Source: Brevundimonas vancanneytii
Lineage (GTDB): Bacteria; Pseudomonadota; Alphaproteobacteria; Caulobacterales; Caulobacteraceae
Length of the DNA stretch: 38,280 nucleotides
Assembly: GCA_945861515.1 (NCBI GenBank)
Contig: CAMAVA010000009.1
Location: forward strand, 1 to 38,280
Reading direction: 5' to 3'
A program made the position numbers and the translations under genes. Below, piece after piece: positions 27,307 through 37,741 of this stretch (position 1 is the stretch's first letter; each line of letters opens with the position of its first letter). The notes under the pieces were generated by a model. It did not search any database. It saw only the letters and a list, made by a program, of their open reading frames with translations, and had not been told where the DNA came from.

Positions 27307-28517
27307 CGATCGACCTCGCCGAACACAATGTCCAGGCTGCCGAGGATGGCGCTGACATCGGCCAGCATGTGTCCGCGGTTCATCCAGTCCATCGCGGCCA
27401 GATGCGCGAAGCCCGGCGCCCGAATCTTGCAGCGATAGGGCTTGTTGGTGCCGTCGGAGACCAGATAGACCCCGAACTCGCCCTTGGGCGCCTCGACCAT
27501 GGCATAGACCTCGCCTTCGGGGGTGCGGAAGCCTTCGGTATAGAGTTTGAAGTGATGGATCAGGGCTTCCATCGACATTTTCATCTCGGCCCGGCGTGGC
27601 GGCGTGACCTTATTGTCCGTGGTCATCACTGGCCCACGCACGGTGCGCAACTTTTCGCAGGCCTGGCGGATGATCTTGGTCGACTCTCGCATCTCCTGCA
27701 TCCGGCAGAGGTAGCGATCATAGCAGTCGCCATTCTTGCCCAGCGGGATCTGAAAATCGAAGTCGTTGTAGCACTCGTAGGGCTGGTTCCGGCGCAGGTC
27801 CCAGGCGATGCCGGAGCCTCGCACCATCACGCCCGAGAAACCCCAGGCCAGGGCCTGTTCCTTGCTGACGACGCCGATATCGACGTTGCGCTGCTTGAAG
27901 ATGCGGTTGCCGGTGATCAGGGTTTCGATGTCGTCGCAGGCCTTTGGAAAGGCCTTGGCCCAGTTGTCGATGTCCTCGACAAGCTGATCAGGCAGGTCCT
28001 GGTGTACGCCACCCGGCCGGAAGAAGTTGGAATGGAGACGAGCGCCGCACGCGCGCTCGTAGAAGATCATCAGCTTCTCGCGCTCCTCGAAGCCCCAGAG
28101 CGGCGGTGTCAGGGCTCCCACATCCATCGCCTGGGCCGTAACGTTCAGCAGGTGATTGAGGACTCGGCCGATCTCGGAATAGAGCACCCTGATGATGCTG
28201 CCCCGGATCGGGACCTCGATACCGAGCAGCTTTTCGATCGCCAGGCAGAAGGCATGCTCCTGGTTCATCGGAGACACATAGTCGAGCCGATCGAAATAGG
28301 GCACGTTCTGAAGGTAGGTCCGCGCCTCCATCAGCTTTTCGGTGCCGCGATGAAGGAGTCCGATATGGGGGTCCACCCGCTCGACGACTTCCCCATCCAG
28401 TTCCAAAACCAGCCGCAGCACGCCGTGGGCGGCCGGATGCTGGGGACCGAAATTGATGTTGAATTTGCGGACGGGTGTTTCGGGGATCACGGCCAGGTTC
28501 GAGGCATCGTCAGCCAT
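27303..28517 (-). CDS. nuoD: NADH-quinone oxidoreductase subunit D
   Basis: 404-aa 49-kDa-type subunit that forms the quinone-binding site with NuoB and NuoH. Hallmarks: [20 protein letters not shown] with the quinone headgroup His, [35 protein letters not shown], and the C-terminal [13 protein letters not shown] form (here [13 protein letters not shown]). The ATG at 28517 ([11 protein letters not shown]) has GGGAG about 8 nt upstream; an upstream extension of 27 codons in the open frame is not family-like. NuoC and NuoD are separate, unlike the fused E. coli NuoCD. Confidence 0.97.
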   Translation of the reverse strand: MADDASNLAVIPETPVRKFNINFGPQHPAAHGVLRLVLELDGEVVERVDPHIGLLHRGTEKLMEARTYLQNVPYFDRLDYVSPMNQEHAFCLAIEKLLGIEVPIRGSIIRVLYSEIGRVLNHLLNVTAQAMDVGALTPPLWGFEEREKLMIFYERACGARLHSNFFRPGGVHQDLPDQLVEDIDNWAKAFPKACDDIETLITGNRIFKQRNVDIGVVSKEQALAWGFSGVMVRGSGIAWDLRRNQPYECYNDFDFQIPLGKNGDCYDRYLCRMQEMRESTKIIRQACEKLRTVRGPVMTTDNKVTPPRRAEMKMSMEALIHHFKLYTEGFRTPEGEVYAMVEAPKGEFGVYLVSDGTNKPYRCKIRAPGFAHLAAMDWMNRGHMLADVSAILGSLDIVFGEVDR

Positions 28518-28560
28518 CAGAAAACTCCCTGGGCAATCGGGTTCAGCATGCTGGCCGGCA

Positions 28561-29178
28561 TCATTTCGATTCTGCCTTTTGGTCGCCCGGCAAAACATAA
28601 CTCGCCCCTTCCCAGGGGCTCAGGAAGTCAAAGGCGCGGAACTCGGCGATCTTTACCGGCTCATAGACAACCCGCTTCAGCTCGTCGTCATAACGAACCT
28701 CGACATAGCCGGTCATGGGGAAGTCCTTGCGCAGCGGATGCCCGTGGAAACCGTAGTCGGTCAGAATGCGGCGCAGGTCGGGATGTCCCTCGAAGAAGAT
28801 ACCAAACATGTCGAAGGCTTCACGCTCGAACCAGTCCGCCACAGGAAAAACGCCAGTGACGCTGGGGACCGGCGTATCCTCGTCCGTCGAAATCTTGAGC
28901 CGCACCCGGTGGTTCTTCACCATCGACAGCAGGTGATAGACGACTTCGAACCGTTGACGGCGTTCGGGATAATCGACTCCGCACAGGTCGATCAGCTGAT
29001 GAAACCGGCCGTCAGCATGATCCCGCAGCAGGGTCAGGGCCTCGACCACCCGGTCGCGGGGCGCGGTCAGGGTCAGTTCGCCAAACGCCATCTCGGCGGA
29101 TGTGATGGCCCCGTTGGTGCTGGCGACCAGGGTTTGGCCCAGGGTTTCCAGGGCCGTGTCGGCGGCGGTCATGCTCAT
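28561..29178 (-). CDS. nuoC: NADH-quinone oxidoreductase subunit C
   Basis: 205-aa 30-kDa-type subunit of the complex I connecting arm. Conserved [11 protein letters not shown]-type strand ([13 protein letters not shown]), then [24 protein letters not shown] and [14 protein letters not shown], the family signature. Start ATG at 29178 overlaps the nuoB stop as ATGA. A 43-bp gap separates it from nuoD. Confidence 0.97.
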   Translation of the reverse strand: MSMTAADTALETLGQTLVASTNGAITSAEMAFGELTLTAPRDRVVEALTLLRDHADGRFHQLIDLCGVDYPERRQRFEVVYHLLSMVKNHRVRLKISTDEDTPVPSVTGVFPVADWFEREAFDMFGIFFEGHPDLRRILTDYGFHGHPLRKDFPMTGYVEVRYDDELKRVVYEPVKIAEFRAFDFLSPWEGASYVLPGDQKAESK

Positions 29179-29753
29179 CGCTCGATCGTCCCGGTGCGAC
29201 GGATCTTTTTCTGCAGCTGCAGAACGCCATAGACCAGAGCCTCGGCGGTCGGCGGACAGCCTGGAATATAGATGTCGACCGGCACGATCCGGTCACAGCC
29301 GCGCACCACGCTATAGCTGTAGTAATAGTAGCCGCCACCATTGGCGCAGCTGCCCATGCTGATGACGTAGCGAGGCTCGGGCATCTGGTCGTAGACCTTG
29401 CGCAGGGCCGGGGCCATCTTGTTGGTCAGGGTGCCGGCGACGATCATCACGTCGCTCTGGCGTGGGCTGGCCCGGGGCGCGAAGCCGTAACGTTCCAGGT
29501 CGTATCGCGGCATGGAAGAATGCATCATCTCGACCGCGCAACAGGCCAGGCCGAAGGTCATCCACATGAGCGACCCTGTCCGGGCCCAGGTGATCAGGTC
29601 GTCTGCGGCCGCCACGACAAATCCCTTGTCGGCCAGGCGGTCGGAAATCGCATCGAAATAGGGGTCATGCAGGCGGGCGTCATAGCCCTCGACCGTGGTG
29701 CGCCCTGCGGACAGGGCCGGAGCCGTCTGACCGGCCGGAACGATTACTCCCAT
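29175..29753 (-). CDS. nuoB: NADH-quinone oxidoreductase subunit B
   Basis: 192-aa subunit carrying terminal cluster N2, which reduces quinone. Cluster ligands: adjacent C71-C72 in [11 protein letters not shown], a third Cys in [10 protein letters not shown] and a fourth in [10 protein letters not shown]. The ATG at 29753 lies 10 bp inside the 3' end of nuoA and has GAAGGG upstream; an ATG 7 codons earlier is in frame but its extra residues are not family-like. A proline/alanine-rich N-terminus of about 25 residues precedes the fold. Confidence 0.96.
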   Translation of the reverse strand: MGVIVPAGQTAPALSAGRTTVEGYDARLHDPYFDAISDRLADKGFVVAAADDLITWARTGSLMWMTFGLACCAVEMMHSSMPRYDLERYGFAPRASPRQSDVMIVAGTLTNKMAPALRKVYDQMPEPRYVISMGSCANGGGYYYYSYSVVRGCDRIVPVDIYIPGCPPTAEALVYGVLQLQKKIRRTGTIER

Positions 29754-30121
29754 TCCAGGGCGCCCTTCTTCCATTCATAAACAAAGCCGATGGTGAGAAC
29801 GCCCAGGAAGGTCATCATCGACCAGAAGGCGAACTGCGAGACGTCCGGCGGTAATTTCATCAGGCTGACCGCCCAGGGAAACAGGAAGGCGACCTCCAGG
29901 TCGAAGATGATGAACAGGATCGACACCAGATAGAACCGCACGTCGAATTTCATGCGTGAGTCATCAAAGGCGTTGAACCCGCACTCATAGGCCGAAACCT
30001 TCTCCGGATCCGGCGCGCTCGGGGCCAGGATGGCTGCGCCGAAGAGGAAGACCAGACCCAGCACCGCCGCGATCCCGATGAAGATCACGATCGGCAGGTA
30101 CTCGAGAAGGAAGGCGTCCAT
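29744..30121 (-). CDS. nuoA: NADH-quinone oxidoreductase subunit A
   Basis: First gene of the nuo operon; 125-aa membrane subunit (ND3 homologue) with three helices. The conserved loop [23 protein letters not shown] contains the Cys that reports the active/deactive state in homologues, followed by [20 protein letters not shown] (here [20 protein letters not shown]). ATG at 30121; its end overlaps nuoB by 10 bp. A candidate promoter lies 27-55 bp upstream. Confidence 0.97.
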   Translation of the reverse strand: MDAFLLEYLPIVIFIGIAAVLGLVFLFGAAILAPSAPDPEKVSAYECGFNAFDDSRMKFDVRFYLVSILFIIFDLEVAFLFPWAVSLMKLPPDVSQFAFWSMMTFLGVLTIGFVYEWKKGALEWE

Positions 30122-30147
30122 GGGATTTCCAGGCGGGAGTCGGGCGC

Positions 30148-30176
30148 GTTGTAGACCAAGCTTATCGGGGGTTCAA
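30148..30176 (-). promoter_or_regulatory. Candidate nuo operon promoter
   Basis: Minus-strand -35 TTGAAC (30171-30176) and a -10 TCTACAAC (30148-30155), which matches 7 of 8 positions of the Caulobacter GCTANAWC element; 16 bp separate the hexamers TTGAAC and CTACAA. Transcription would start near 30141, about 20 nt before nuoA. Upstream, the rest of the murB-nuoA gap contains a 6-bp stem CCTGCG/CGCAGG (30191-30213) without a T-run, so murB has no clear terminator. Confidence 0.55.
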
Positions 30177-30252
30177 AGGAGATTGCGGACCCTGCGACGA
30201 AGGAGGCCGCAGGAACGGGAAAGGCGCCTCGGCAAAAGGCTTGCAGACCTGG

Positions 30253-31146
30253 TCAGCGCCTGCCGATCCGCTTGATCTCCCATTCGAGCAGAATGCCGGT
30301 CTGCGACATGACGTCGGCGCGCACCTGCTCGCCGAGGTCTTCCAGATCGGCTGCCGTCGCCTCGCCGGTGTTGATCAGGAAATTGGCGTGCAGAGGTGAA
30401 AACATCGCGCCGCCATGCAGTTTTCCCCGCCAGCCGGCCTGATCGACCAGTTTCCAGGAGGAATGACCCGGCGGGTTCTTGAAGGTGGAGCCGCCGGTTT
30501 TGTCGCGGATCGGCTGGGTCGTCTCGCGCCGGGCTGTAATCTGGGTCATGCGGTCATGAATTGCTTCGGGCGCCTCGGCCGCGCCCTCGAAGACCCCGTC
30601 CAACACAATCAGTCCGGCGTCCTGCAGGGCGCTGTGGCGATAGCTGTAGCCAAAGCCCTCGCCGGAGATGTCATGCACCTGCCCCTGCCGGTCCATGACC
30701 CGCGCGGACCGGATGACCTGCATCGTCTCGGAGCCATAGCAGCCAGCATTCATGATCACAGCGCCGCCGACCGTACCCGGAATGCCGGCGTAGAACTCAA
30801 GTCCGGTGATCCCAGCGTCCGCCGCCCTGCGGGCCAGGATCGCGTCTGGGACGGCAGCGCCAGCCCTGAGGGACGTGGCATCCAAGATTTCGACGGTGTT
30901 GAAACCTCGACCCAGCCGGATCACCACGCCTTCGACGCCCCCGTCCCGAACCAGAAGGTTGGAGCCGACGCCGATCGTCAGGACCGGAACGGCCGGATCC
31001 AACGCGGCGAGAAACTCCGAAAGGTCTCCTTCGTCGGAAGGAAGAAACACCGCATCGGCCGGTCCCCCCACCCGAAGCCAGGTGAAGGGGGCCAGGGCTT
31101 CATCCCTGATCAGCTTTCCGCGGACAGGAGGCAGGTCCAGGCTCAT
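30253..31146 (-). CDS. murB: UDP-N-acetylenolpyruvoylglucosamine reductase
   Basis: Reduces UDP-GlcNAc-enolpyruvate to UDP-MurNAc with NADPH and FAD. 297 aa, type II-like short form. FAD-binding [47 protein letters not shown], the catalytic Arg in FGYSYRHS, the proton-donating Ser in GGSTFKNP and the C-terminal catalytic Glu in [10 protein letters not shown] are all visible. ATG at 31146 overlaps the stop of the preceding small gene as ATGA. It is the last mur gene in this block; nuoA follows 131 bp later instead of ddl-ftsQAZ. Confidence 0.96.
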   Translation of the reverse strand: MSLDLPPVRGKLIRDEALAPFTWLRVGGPADAVFLPSDEGDLSEFLAALDPAVPVLTIGVGSNLLVRDGGVEGVVIRLGRGFNTVEILDATSLRAGAAVPDAILARRAADAGITGLEFYAGIPGTVGGAVIMNAGCYGSETMQVIRSARVMDRQGQVHDISGEGFGYSYRHSALQDAGLIVLDGVFEGAAEAPEAIHDRMTQITARRETTQPIRDKTGGSTFKNPPGHSSWKLVDQAGWRGKLHGGAMFSPLHANFLINTGEATAADLEDLGEQVRADVMSQTGILLEWEIKRIGRR

Positions 31147-31418
31147 CGCAGCGCCGCCGCCTTTCGCGCCGCCGTGTCGGCATGCCAGAGCACCAGGCGC
31201 ATGGCCTCGGCAGGGTCATAGGTCTCGAACACGGGCGTCCGGACCTGGCGTTCCATCAGGAACATTTCGAACCGGACGGTGGCGGGCGGAGAACTGACAT
31301 CCAGCCAGAAGCCGTCCGTATAGCCCCGCCCCTTGTCGAGCATCGGCAGAAAACGGCGCGGTATGCGCCTGCGGCCCGCCTCGTCCTCGATCTGACGAAT
31401 GAAGCTGGCGCTGTTCAT
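31143..31418 (-). CDS. Small conserved-position hypothetical protein between murC and murB
   Basis: 91-aa soluble, Arg-rich protein: [20 protein letters not shown], then [34 protein letters not shown], ending AARKAAALR. No signal peptide, membrane helix or motif I recognise. ATG at 31418 starts 10 bp after the murC stop, and the stop overlaps the murB ATG as ATGA, so it is tightly built into the mur operon. The frame opens 16 codons earlier, but that part overlaps murC. A cell-wall-related role is only an inference from position. Confidence 0.78.
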   Translation of the reverse strand: MNSASFIRQIEDEAGRRRIPRRFLPMLDKGRGYTDGFWLDVSSPPATVRFEMFLMERQVRTPVFETYDPAEAMRLVLWHADTAARKAAALR

Positions 31419-31428
31419 GCGGCGGCCA

Positions 31429-32850
31429 TCAGGCTTGCAGAGCCTGGAGCTGGGCCGGCAAGGCATAGGACCAGCCGGTTATGTCGCCAGCCCCAAGCAG
31501 GACCACCAGGTCGCCGGACCGCGCCTCTTCGGCCACCATGGAGGCCAGCTCGCCCGGGTTCGCCAGCGGCAGGGCGCGCCGGTGGCCAAACCGCTTCAGT
31601 CCCTCGATGAGAGCATCCCGGCCCACGCCGTCCAGCGGCGCTTCGCCGGCCGGATAGACGTCGGCCACAATGACCGTGTCGGCGTCATTGAAGCAGGCTG
31701 AAAACTCGGACATCAGATCCCGCAGCCGGCTGTAGCGATGGGGTTGCACCACGGCGATCACCCTGCCGCCTGGCGTCACCGCCCGGGCCGCCTTGAGCAC
31801 GCTGGAAATCTCCACCGGATGGTGACCGTAGTCATCGACGATCCGGACGCCGCCAACCACGCCGGTGGTGGTAAACCGCCGCTTGACCCCGCCAAACCCG
31901 GCCAGGCCCTTGCGGATGGATTCGTCGTCCACCGAGAGCTCCCGCGCCACGGTAATGGCGGCCAGGGCATTCAGCATGTTGTGGTCGCCGGCCATGGGCA
32001 GGGTCAGGCCCTGCAGCAGTCTCGAGGGGCCCTCGCGCGGCGTAAACTGCACATCGAATTTCGCCCCGTCTGGTCCCATGGAAACGTTCAGGGCCCTCAC
32101 CTCAGCCTGGGGATTGACCCCATAAGTCACCAGCCGGCGGTTTTCGACACGGGCCGCCAGGGCCTGGACCTCCGGATGGTCGAGGCAGACTGCGGCAAAG
32201 CCGTAAAAAGGTATGTTTTCGACAAAGTCCCGAAAGGCCCGCTTGACGCTCTCGAAGTCGCCATAGTGGTCCAGATGTTCCGGATCGATATTGGTGACCA
32301 CGGCGCAGGTGGATTTCAGTTTCAGGAAGGACCCGTCACTCTCGTCTGCCTCGACGACGATCCAGTCGCCCTCCCCTACCTTGGCGTTGGTGCCGTAGGC
32401 GTTGATGATGCCGCCATTGACCACGGTGGGATCCAGCCCGCCAGCATCCAGCAGGGCCGCAATCATCGAGGTGGTGGTGGTCTTGCCGTGGGTGCCCGCG
32501 ACGCCGATGGAAAACTGCAGCCGCATCAGTTCGGCCAGCATCTCGGCGCGGCGCACCAGCGGCAGTTTGCGCTCACGAGCGGCCACCATCTCCGGATTGT
32601 CGGCTTTGACGGCCGTGGAGTAGACGACGGCGGAAGCGGCCTCGACATGGGCCGGGTCGTGGCCGATGAAGATCCGAGCGCCCAGCTGCTCCAGCCGCTC
32701 CGTATTGGCCGAAGCCTTCACGTCGGAGCCCTGGACCACATAGCCGACCCGCAGCATGATCTCGGCGATGCCGCTCATGCCGATCCCCCCGATGCCGATG
32801 AAATGGACAGGACCGAGGTCGAAGGGAACAGGGCGGTGGCGCGCGATCAT
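31429..32850 (-). CDS. murC: UDP-N-acetylmuramate--L-alanine ligase
   Basis: Adds L-Ala to UDP-MurNAc, the first peptide step of peptidoglycan precursor synthesis, in the cytoplasm. 473 aa. Rossmann-like UDP-binding N-terminus [19 protein letters not shown]-loop [13 protein letters not shown] (117-129), [22 protein letters not shown], and [10 protein letters not shown] are all in place. I chose the ATG at 32850 ([10 protein letters not shown]); the only earlier start is a TTG 13 codons upstream, and neither has a strong ribosome binding site. A 69-bp gap separates it from murG. Confidence 0.96.
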   Translation of the reverse strand: MIARHRPVPFDLGPVHFIGIGGIGMSGIAEIMLRVGYVVQGSDVKASANTERLEQLGARIFIGHDPAHVEAASAVVYSTAVKADNPEMVAARERKLPLVRRAEMLAELMRLQFSIGVAGTHGKTTTTSMIAALLDAGGLDPTVVNGGIINAYGTNAKVGEGDWIVVEADESDGSFLKLKSTCAVVTNIDPEHLDHYGDFESVKRAFRDFVENIPFYGFAAVCLDHPEVQALAARVENRRLVTYGVNPQAEVRALNVSMGPDGAKFDVQFTPREGPSRLLQGLTLPMAGDHNMLNALAAITVARELSVDDESIRKGLAGFGGVKRRFTTTGVVGGVRIVDDYGHHPVEISSVLKAARAVTPGGRVIAVVQPHRYSRLRDLMSEFSACFNDADTVIVADVYPAGEAPLDGVGRDALIEGLKRFGHRRALPLANPGELASMVAEEARSGDLVVLLGAGDITGWSYALPAQLQALQA

Positions 32851-32919
32851 GATTGGCGGATTAGAGGAAATTCGACGACGCCGCCACAACGTCGTTTGGG
32901 TGAAGGGATACCGGTCCGA

Positions 32920-34020
32920 CTAACGGCCGGATGCCGTCCGCTCAACCAGATCGGCAAGATCTTCCGCCGCTCGGGGCCTTGCCACGGAGCGGGCTCCAGC
33001 TGACATTCTCTCCAGCCAGACAGGGTCGGACAGCAACGCCTTCAGAGCGCCAGCCAGACTGTCGACCGTCAGTTCATCTTCAAGGGCCACGGCTGCGGCG
33101 TCAGCGTCTTCCAGCAGCCTTGCATTGAACCGCTGGTGATCATCGGCCGCGATCTTCAAGGGGACCAGAATCGAGGGCTTTCCGGCTACGGCCAGTTCGC
33201 AGACAGTCGAGGCGCCGGAACGCCCGATGACGATATGGGCGGCCCCCAGGCGGCTTGCCATGTCGCGGAAGAAGGGAGCGACCTCGGCCTTGACCATGGC
33301 GTTGGCATAGGTTCGCCGCGCCATGTCCATGGACTCCTTGCGGGTCTGCTGCTGCACATCCAGTCGAGCGCGGACCGCTTCCGGCAGCCGAAGGATCGCC
33401 TCGGGCGTCAGTTCGGACAGCAGCCGGGCGCCCTGGCTGCCGCCGGTGATCAGCAGACGAATAGGTGCATCGGCGGTCGGCGCTTCGTAGGGGCGATCGA
33501 ACAAGGCCCTGATCTCGGGGCGAACCGGATTGCCCACCACATGGGCCCGGTCCCGCACAGCCGGCTTTGCCAATTCCAGGGTCGGAAAGGCGCAGGCAAC
33601 CTGGGTTACGCGGGAGGCGAGGAACCGGTTGACCCGGCCCAGGACCGCGTTCTGCTCATGGATGACGGTCGGTCGCTTCTGGGCCAGCGCGGCCAACAGG
33701 GCCGGAAGGCTGGGATAGCCGCCGAAGCCGACGACGATCGCCGGGTCCAGTCTCTTGAACGCAGAGCGGGCCTGAAGGACGCCTTGCAAAACCGCCCAAC
33801 CTGCCCGGATCATGCCAAGGATATCCCCGGATCTGGCCGTGGCGGCTGACAGGGCGATCCGCTCATCGGCCGGGAACTTGTCGGCATAGAGGGCGCCGCG
33901 CTCATCGGTCGCCAGCACGACCCGCCATCCGCGGGCAATCAGCACCTCGGCCAGGGCCTGGGCCGGAAAAAGATGGCCTCCGGTGCCCCCGGCGGCGATG
34001 ACGGCGAGACGGGCTGGCAT
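32920..34020 (-). CDS. murG: UDP-N-acetylglucosamine--undecaprenyl-PP-MurNAc-pentapeptide GlcNAc transferase
   Basis: Converts lipid I to lipid II at the inner face of the membrane. 366 aa, GT-B fold. Gly-rich loops AAGGTGGHLFPAQALAE and VVGFGGYPSLPALLAA, then HEQNAVLGRVNRFL, LITGGSQGARLLSEL and GRSGASTVCELAVAGKPSILVP with the UDP-binding Ser/Glu. ATG at 34020, 8 bp after the ftsW stop. Confidence 0.97.
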   Translation of the reverse strand: MPARLAVIAAGGTGGHLFPAQALAEVLIARGWRVVLATDERGALYADKFPADERIALSAATARSGDILGMIRAGWAVLQGVLQARSAFKRLDPAIVVGFGGYPSLPALLAALAQKRPTVIHEQNAVLGRVNRFLASRVTQVACAFPTLELAKPAVRDRAHVVGNPVRPEIRALFDRPYEAPTADAPIRLLITGGSQGARLLSELTPEAILRLPEAVRARLDVQQQTRKESMDMARRTYANAMVKAEVAPFFRDMASRLGAAHIVIGRSGASTVCELAVAGKPSILVPLKIAADDHQRFNARLLEDADAAAVALEDELTVDSLAGALKALLSDPVWLERMSAGARSVARPRAAEDLADLVERTASGR

Positions 34021-34028
34021 CGCGACCG

Positions 34029-35198
34029 TCAGGCGTAGGCGCCGGCCAGGGGCGATGCCTCGCCCTGGTCGAACGCGCCTGGTCGGCGGCGTGTCAGGCC
34101 CAGCGCCATGCCCATGGTCAGTCCCATCGCCAGCATGGATGAGCCTCCGTAAGAGATGAAGGGAAGCGTCATGCCCTTGGTTGGCGCCAGGTTCAAGTTC
34201 ACAGCCATATTGATCAGAGCCTGCTGCCCGACGAGGACAAACAGCCCGGCCGCCGCAACCTGTTCGAATGGATCGGACAGCTTCATCGACCGATAGAGCC
34301 CGCGGACCATCAGAAAGGCAAAGACTCCGATCAGGGCCAGCGAAAACACCAGACCATATTCCTCGGCGGCGACTGAATAGATGAAGTCGGTCTGCAGGTC
34401 GGGAACGCCCTGCTTCATCACCCCTTCGCCCGGACCACGGCCGAAAAGTCCGCCATTGGCTATGGCTTCGGAAGCCTTGGTAATCTGATGAGTGTCGGCG
34501 CCCTCCGGAGACAGGAAACGGTCCACCCGGCTGCGAGCATGGGGAAGCAGCAGATAGATCGCGCCAAGTCCGGCGGCCGCCGAGCCGCCCATGATGGGGA
34601 TCCAGGATATGGGCACGCCGGCCATCCAGAAGGCCGCCCCGAAGGCGATGGTGATGAGGATGGTCTGGCCGACATCCGGCTGGATGATCAGAAGGGCGAC
34701 AGCCGTAAAGTAAAGGCCAAAGGCGATCGTCACGCCGGGCACGCCCTGCCCCTTCTGACCCTCCGCGAACATCCAGGCGACCAGCACGATCAGCGCCGGC
34801 TTGAGAAATTCAGACGGCTGAAGCGTAAAACCGGCAAAAGATATCCAACGGGTTGCGCCCTTTGCTTCGTGGCCCAGGAACGGCAGGGCCGCCATCACCA
34901 GGATGGCTCCGACATAGATGAAGAACGCTGCGCGCTTGATGCCGCGCGTGGAGAGGATCGAAACCAGCCCGACCAGTCCGCAGGCCCCGATGGCGAACAG
35001 ACACTGACGAACGGCGAAATGCAGCGGATCATCCAGTCGCAGTCGAACGGCTGCCGCCGGACTGGACGTGAAGGAAAGCAGGACGCCAAGTGCGATCAGG
35101 ATTCCGGTCGCGGCCAGAAGGCTGTGATCAACCGTCCACCACCAGTTGGCCAAGGGTGTCCGCTTGGTGCGGGAAACGAGATGCTGCTTGGCGTTCAT
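34029..35198 (-). CDS. ftsW: Peptidoglycan glycosyltransferase FtsW
   Basis: SEDS-family septal peptidoglycan polymerase of the divisome, 389 aa, about ten helices. Features: FLGHEAKGATRWISFAGFTL with the QPSEFLKPA that follows, IIQPDVGQTILI with the catalytic Asp, the long periplasmic loop around HARSRVDRFLSPEGADTHQI, and PDLQTDFIYSVAAEEYGL and MTLPFISYGGSSM near the end. ATG at 35198 overlaps the murD stop as ATGA. In Caulobacter FtsW is a direct target of the SOS inhibitor SidA, whose likely homologue lies in this window at 4275-4364. RodA is the paralogous alternative but the dcw context makes FtsW secure. Confidence 0.96.
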   Translation of the reverse strand: MNAKQHLVSRTKRTPLANWWWTVDHSLLAATGILIALGVLLSFTSSPAAAVRLRLDDPLHFAVRQCLFAIGACGLVGLVSILSTRGIKRAAFFIYVGAILVMAALPFLGHEAKGATRWISFAGFTLQPSEFLKPALIVLVAWMFAEGQKGQGVPGVTIAFGLYFTAVALLIIQPDVGQTILITIAFGAAFWMAGVPISWIPIMGGSAAAGLGAIYLLLPHARSRVDRFLSPEGADTHQITKASEAIANGGLFGRGPGEGVMKQGVPDLQTDFIYSVAAEEYGLVFSLALIGVFAFLMVRGLYRSMKLSDPFEQVAAAGLFVLVGQQALINMAVNLNLAPTKGMTLPFISYGGSSMLAMGLTMGMALGLTRRRPGAFDQGEASPLAGAYA

Positions 35199-36613
35199 GC
35201 CCTGACCTCCCGGGCGGCCTCGGTCCGACCGAGATTGAGAACGGCCTGCCGAAAGGCTTCGCCCCGCGCCTCGAAATCGGAAAACTGATCGAACGAGGCG
35301 GTGGCCGGCGATAGCAGAATGACGGCCTCCTCATCCGTGGAAGCAGCATCCGCAAAAGCAGCCGTGACCGCCGTGGTCATGTCCCCGCAGAGTCGATAGG
35401 CGGCTCTGCCTTCGAGCGTCAGGGCAAAAGCCTCCTGCGCCTCGCCGATCAGATAGGCCCTCTGGATTCTCGGAAACAGGTCGGACAGATCCTCGATCCC
35501 GCCGGTCTTGGCCCGTCCGCCAGCAATCCAGTAAACCCTTGCATAGCTGGACAGGGCCTGACGGGCGGCGTCGGTGTTGGTGGCCTTGCTGTCATTGACA
35601 AAGCGCACCCGGCCGATCTTCTCAACCGTCTCCATGCGATGCGCCAGGCCCGGGAAGGTCATCAGCCCGTTCGACGCCTCGTCCGGCGACAGGCCCAGGG
35701 CCAGGGCGGCGGCATAGGCCGCGGCGGCATTTTGCCAGTTGTGCTTTCCAGGCAATGACCGGGCGCCCGCCAGATCGGCGATATCCGAGGTTCGCTCGCC
35801 GGTGGCGTCATACAGGATGCCGGATAGAGCATAGACGCCCCGGCCCATGGCCTTGCCGGCGCTGATTGGCAGGATGGTGCGGCGGTTTGCAGCGGTTATC
35901 TCGGTGCAGATTCGCTGGCACCAGGAATCGTCCACCCCGATTATCGCGGTGTCCCCCTTGCCCTGATTCAGCAGGATCCGGCGCTTGGCGGCAACATAGC
36001 CTTCCATGTCGCCATGCCGGTCGAGGTGGTCCGGCGTGATATTCAGCAGAATGGCGGCGTCCGGCTTCAGAGAAGACGTCAGGTCCAGCTGGAAGCTGGA
36101 CAGTTCCAGCACATAGACCGCACCGCCATGCATATCGGGAAGGCCGAGCACGCCGTAGCCGATGTTGCCGCCGATGCGGGCGTCACGACCAGCTGACTTC
36201 AGGATATGACCCAGCAAGGCCGTGGTGGTGGACTTGCCGTTGGTTCCGGTAATGGCCGCCACCCGGGGGCGGCGATGGGCAGGCGCGGAATTGATGGTCC
36301 GGGCGAAGAGTTCAATATCGCCGACAATCTCGACCCCGGCTTCCCGCGCTCGAACCACGGTCCAGTGAGGCTTTGGGTGGGTCAGGGGGACGCCAGGCGA
36401 CAGCAGCAGGGCGGCAAAGTCCGACCAGTCCGCAGCCTGCAGATCCACCACGGTCAGACCTTCAGCCTCGGCTTCCTCCCGTCCCCTGGGATTGTCGTCC
36501 CAGGCGACGACCTTCGCCCCGCCGGCGATCAGGGCGCGCGCTGCGGTCAGGCCTGTGCGGCCGAGGCCGAACACAGCGACCTTGCGCCCTTCAAAGCCGG
36601 TGACGGGGATCAT
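35195..36613 (-). CDS. murD: UDP-N-acetylmuramoylalanine--D-glutamate ligase
   Basis: Adds D-Glu to UDP-MurNAc-L-Ala. 472 aa. N-terminal KVAVFGLGRTGLTAARAL, ATP-binding ITGTNGKSTTTALLG (121-135), the carbamylated-Lys/Glu region VLELSSFQLD, NITPDHLDRHG, and C-terminal FVNDSKATNTDAA and LLSPATASFDQFSDFEARG. ATG at 36613, 15 bp after mraY; the stop overlaps ftsW. Confidence 0.97.
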   Translation of the reverse strand: MIPVTGFEGRKVAVFGLGRTGLTAARALIAGGAKVVAWDDNPRGREEAEAEGLTVVDLQAADWSDFAALLLSPGVPLTHPKPHWTVVRAREAGVEIVGDIELFARTINSAPAHRRPRVAAITGTNGKSTTTALLGHILKSAGRDARIGGNIGYGVLGLPDMHGGAVYVLELSSFQLDLTSSLKPDAAILLNITPDHLDRHGDMEGYVAAKRRILLNQGKGDTAIIGVDDSWCQRICTEITAANRRTILPISAGKAMGRGVYALSGILYDATGERTSDIADLAGARSLPGKHNWQNAAAAYAAALALGLSPDEASNGLMTFPGLAHRMETVEKIGRVRFVNDSKATNTDAARQALSSYARVYWIAGGRAKTGGIEDLSDLFPRIQRAYLIGEAQEAFALTLEGRAAYRLCGDMTTAVTAAFADAASTDEEAVILLSPATASFDQFSDFEARGEAFRQAVLNLGRTEAAREVRA

Positions 36614-36628
36614 GACCTGCGGCGCCCC

Positions 36629-37741
36629 CTACCTTAGCTTCAGCGTGGCGAGACCCAGAAAGGCCAGGATCAAGGCCACAATCCAGAACCGGATCACGAC
36701 CGTGGACTCCGCCCAACCGAGCTTCTCGAAGTGGTGGTGGATCGGCGCCATAAGGAAAATCCGGCGTCCGGTTCGCTTGAAATAGGCGACCTGGATCATC
36801 ACCGACAGGGCCTCGACCACGAACAGGCCGCCGACGATTCCCAGAACGATTTCATGCTTGGTCGCGACAGCGATCGCGCCGAGAGCACCCCCCAGGGCGA
36901 GGGAGCCGGTATCACCCATGAAGATCTTTGCAGGCGGGGCATTGTACCAGAGAAAGCCCATGCCCGCGCCGATGATGGAACAGCAGACCACGGCCAGCTC
37001 CCCGACCCCGGGAACGAAATGCACCTGAAGATACTGGGCAAATACGAAATTCCCGACGAGGTAGGCGATCAGGCCAAAGGCCCCGGCTGCGATCATCACG
37101 GGGACGATGGCCAGGCCGTCCAGGCCGTCGGTGAGGTTCACAGCGTTGGAGGCTCCGACAATCACGAATCCGCCGAACAGCAGATAGAACCACCAAAGAT
37201 CGATCAGCAGCCGTTTGAAGATGGGAAACGCGACAGAGGTGGAGAGCGAGGGCGTCTCGGGCGAGGCCGGGGCCAGAAAGACCAGAACGGCGACGGCGAC
37301 GATGGCGACCAGGGTCTGGATCAGCAGTTTCATGCGGCCCGAAACGCCGTCAGTGGTCTGCTTGGTGACCTTGGCATAGTCGTCGAGGAAGCCCAGCAGT
37401 CCGAAGGCGCCGGTCACAAACAGAACCACCCAGACATGGATGTCGCTCAGATCGGCCCAAAGCAGCGTCCCCACCGTCAGACCGGCGAGGATCATGAACC
37501 CGCCCATGGTCGGGGTGCCGGCCTTTTCCAGCACATGCCGTTGTATCCCGTCGGCGCGGATCGGTTGGCCCTTGCCCTGCTTGGCGCGCATCCAGCGAAT
37601 GAAGCGGCTGCCCATGGCAACGGCCACAATGAAGCCTGTAGCAAGCGCCATTCCTGATCTAAAGCTCAGGTACTTGAACAGATTGAGCATAGGGAACACG
37701 TCCCCGTTCCGCTCGAGCCATTGATACAGCAGATAGAGCAT
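36629..37741 (-). CDS. mraY: Phospho-N-acetylmuramoyl-pentapeptide transferase
   Basis: Transfers phospho-MurNAc-pentapeptide to undecaprenyl phosphate, giving lipid I. 370 aa with ten helices. Conserved [11 protein letters not shown]-type start of the family core ([14 protein letters not shown]), catalytic Asp pair in [23 protein letters not shown] with the third Asp, [14 protein letters not shown], and [15 protein letters not shown] at 37741 overlaps the murF stop by one base (TGATG). Confidence 0.97.
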   Translation of the reverse strand: MLYLLYQWLERNGDVFPMLNLFKYLSFRSGMALATGFIVAVAMGSRFIRWMRAKQGKGQPIRADGIQRHVLEKAGTPTMGGFMILAGLTVGTLLWADLSDIHVWVVLFVTGAFGLLGFLDDYAKVTKQTTDGVSGRMKLLIQTLVAIVAVAVLVFLAPASPETPSLSTSVAFPIFKRLLIDLWWFYLLFGGFVIVGASNAVNLTDGLDGLAIVPVMIAAGAFGLIAYLVGNFVFAQYLQVHFVPGVGELAVVCCSIIGAGMGFLWYNAPPAKIFMGDTGSLALGGALGAIAVATKHEIVLGIVGGLFVVEALSVMIQVAYFKRTGRRIFLMAPIHHHFEKLGWAESTVVIRFWIVALILAFLGLATLKLR

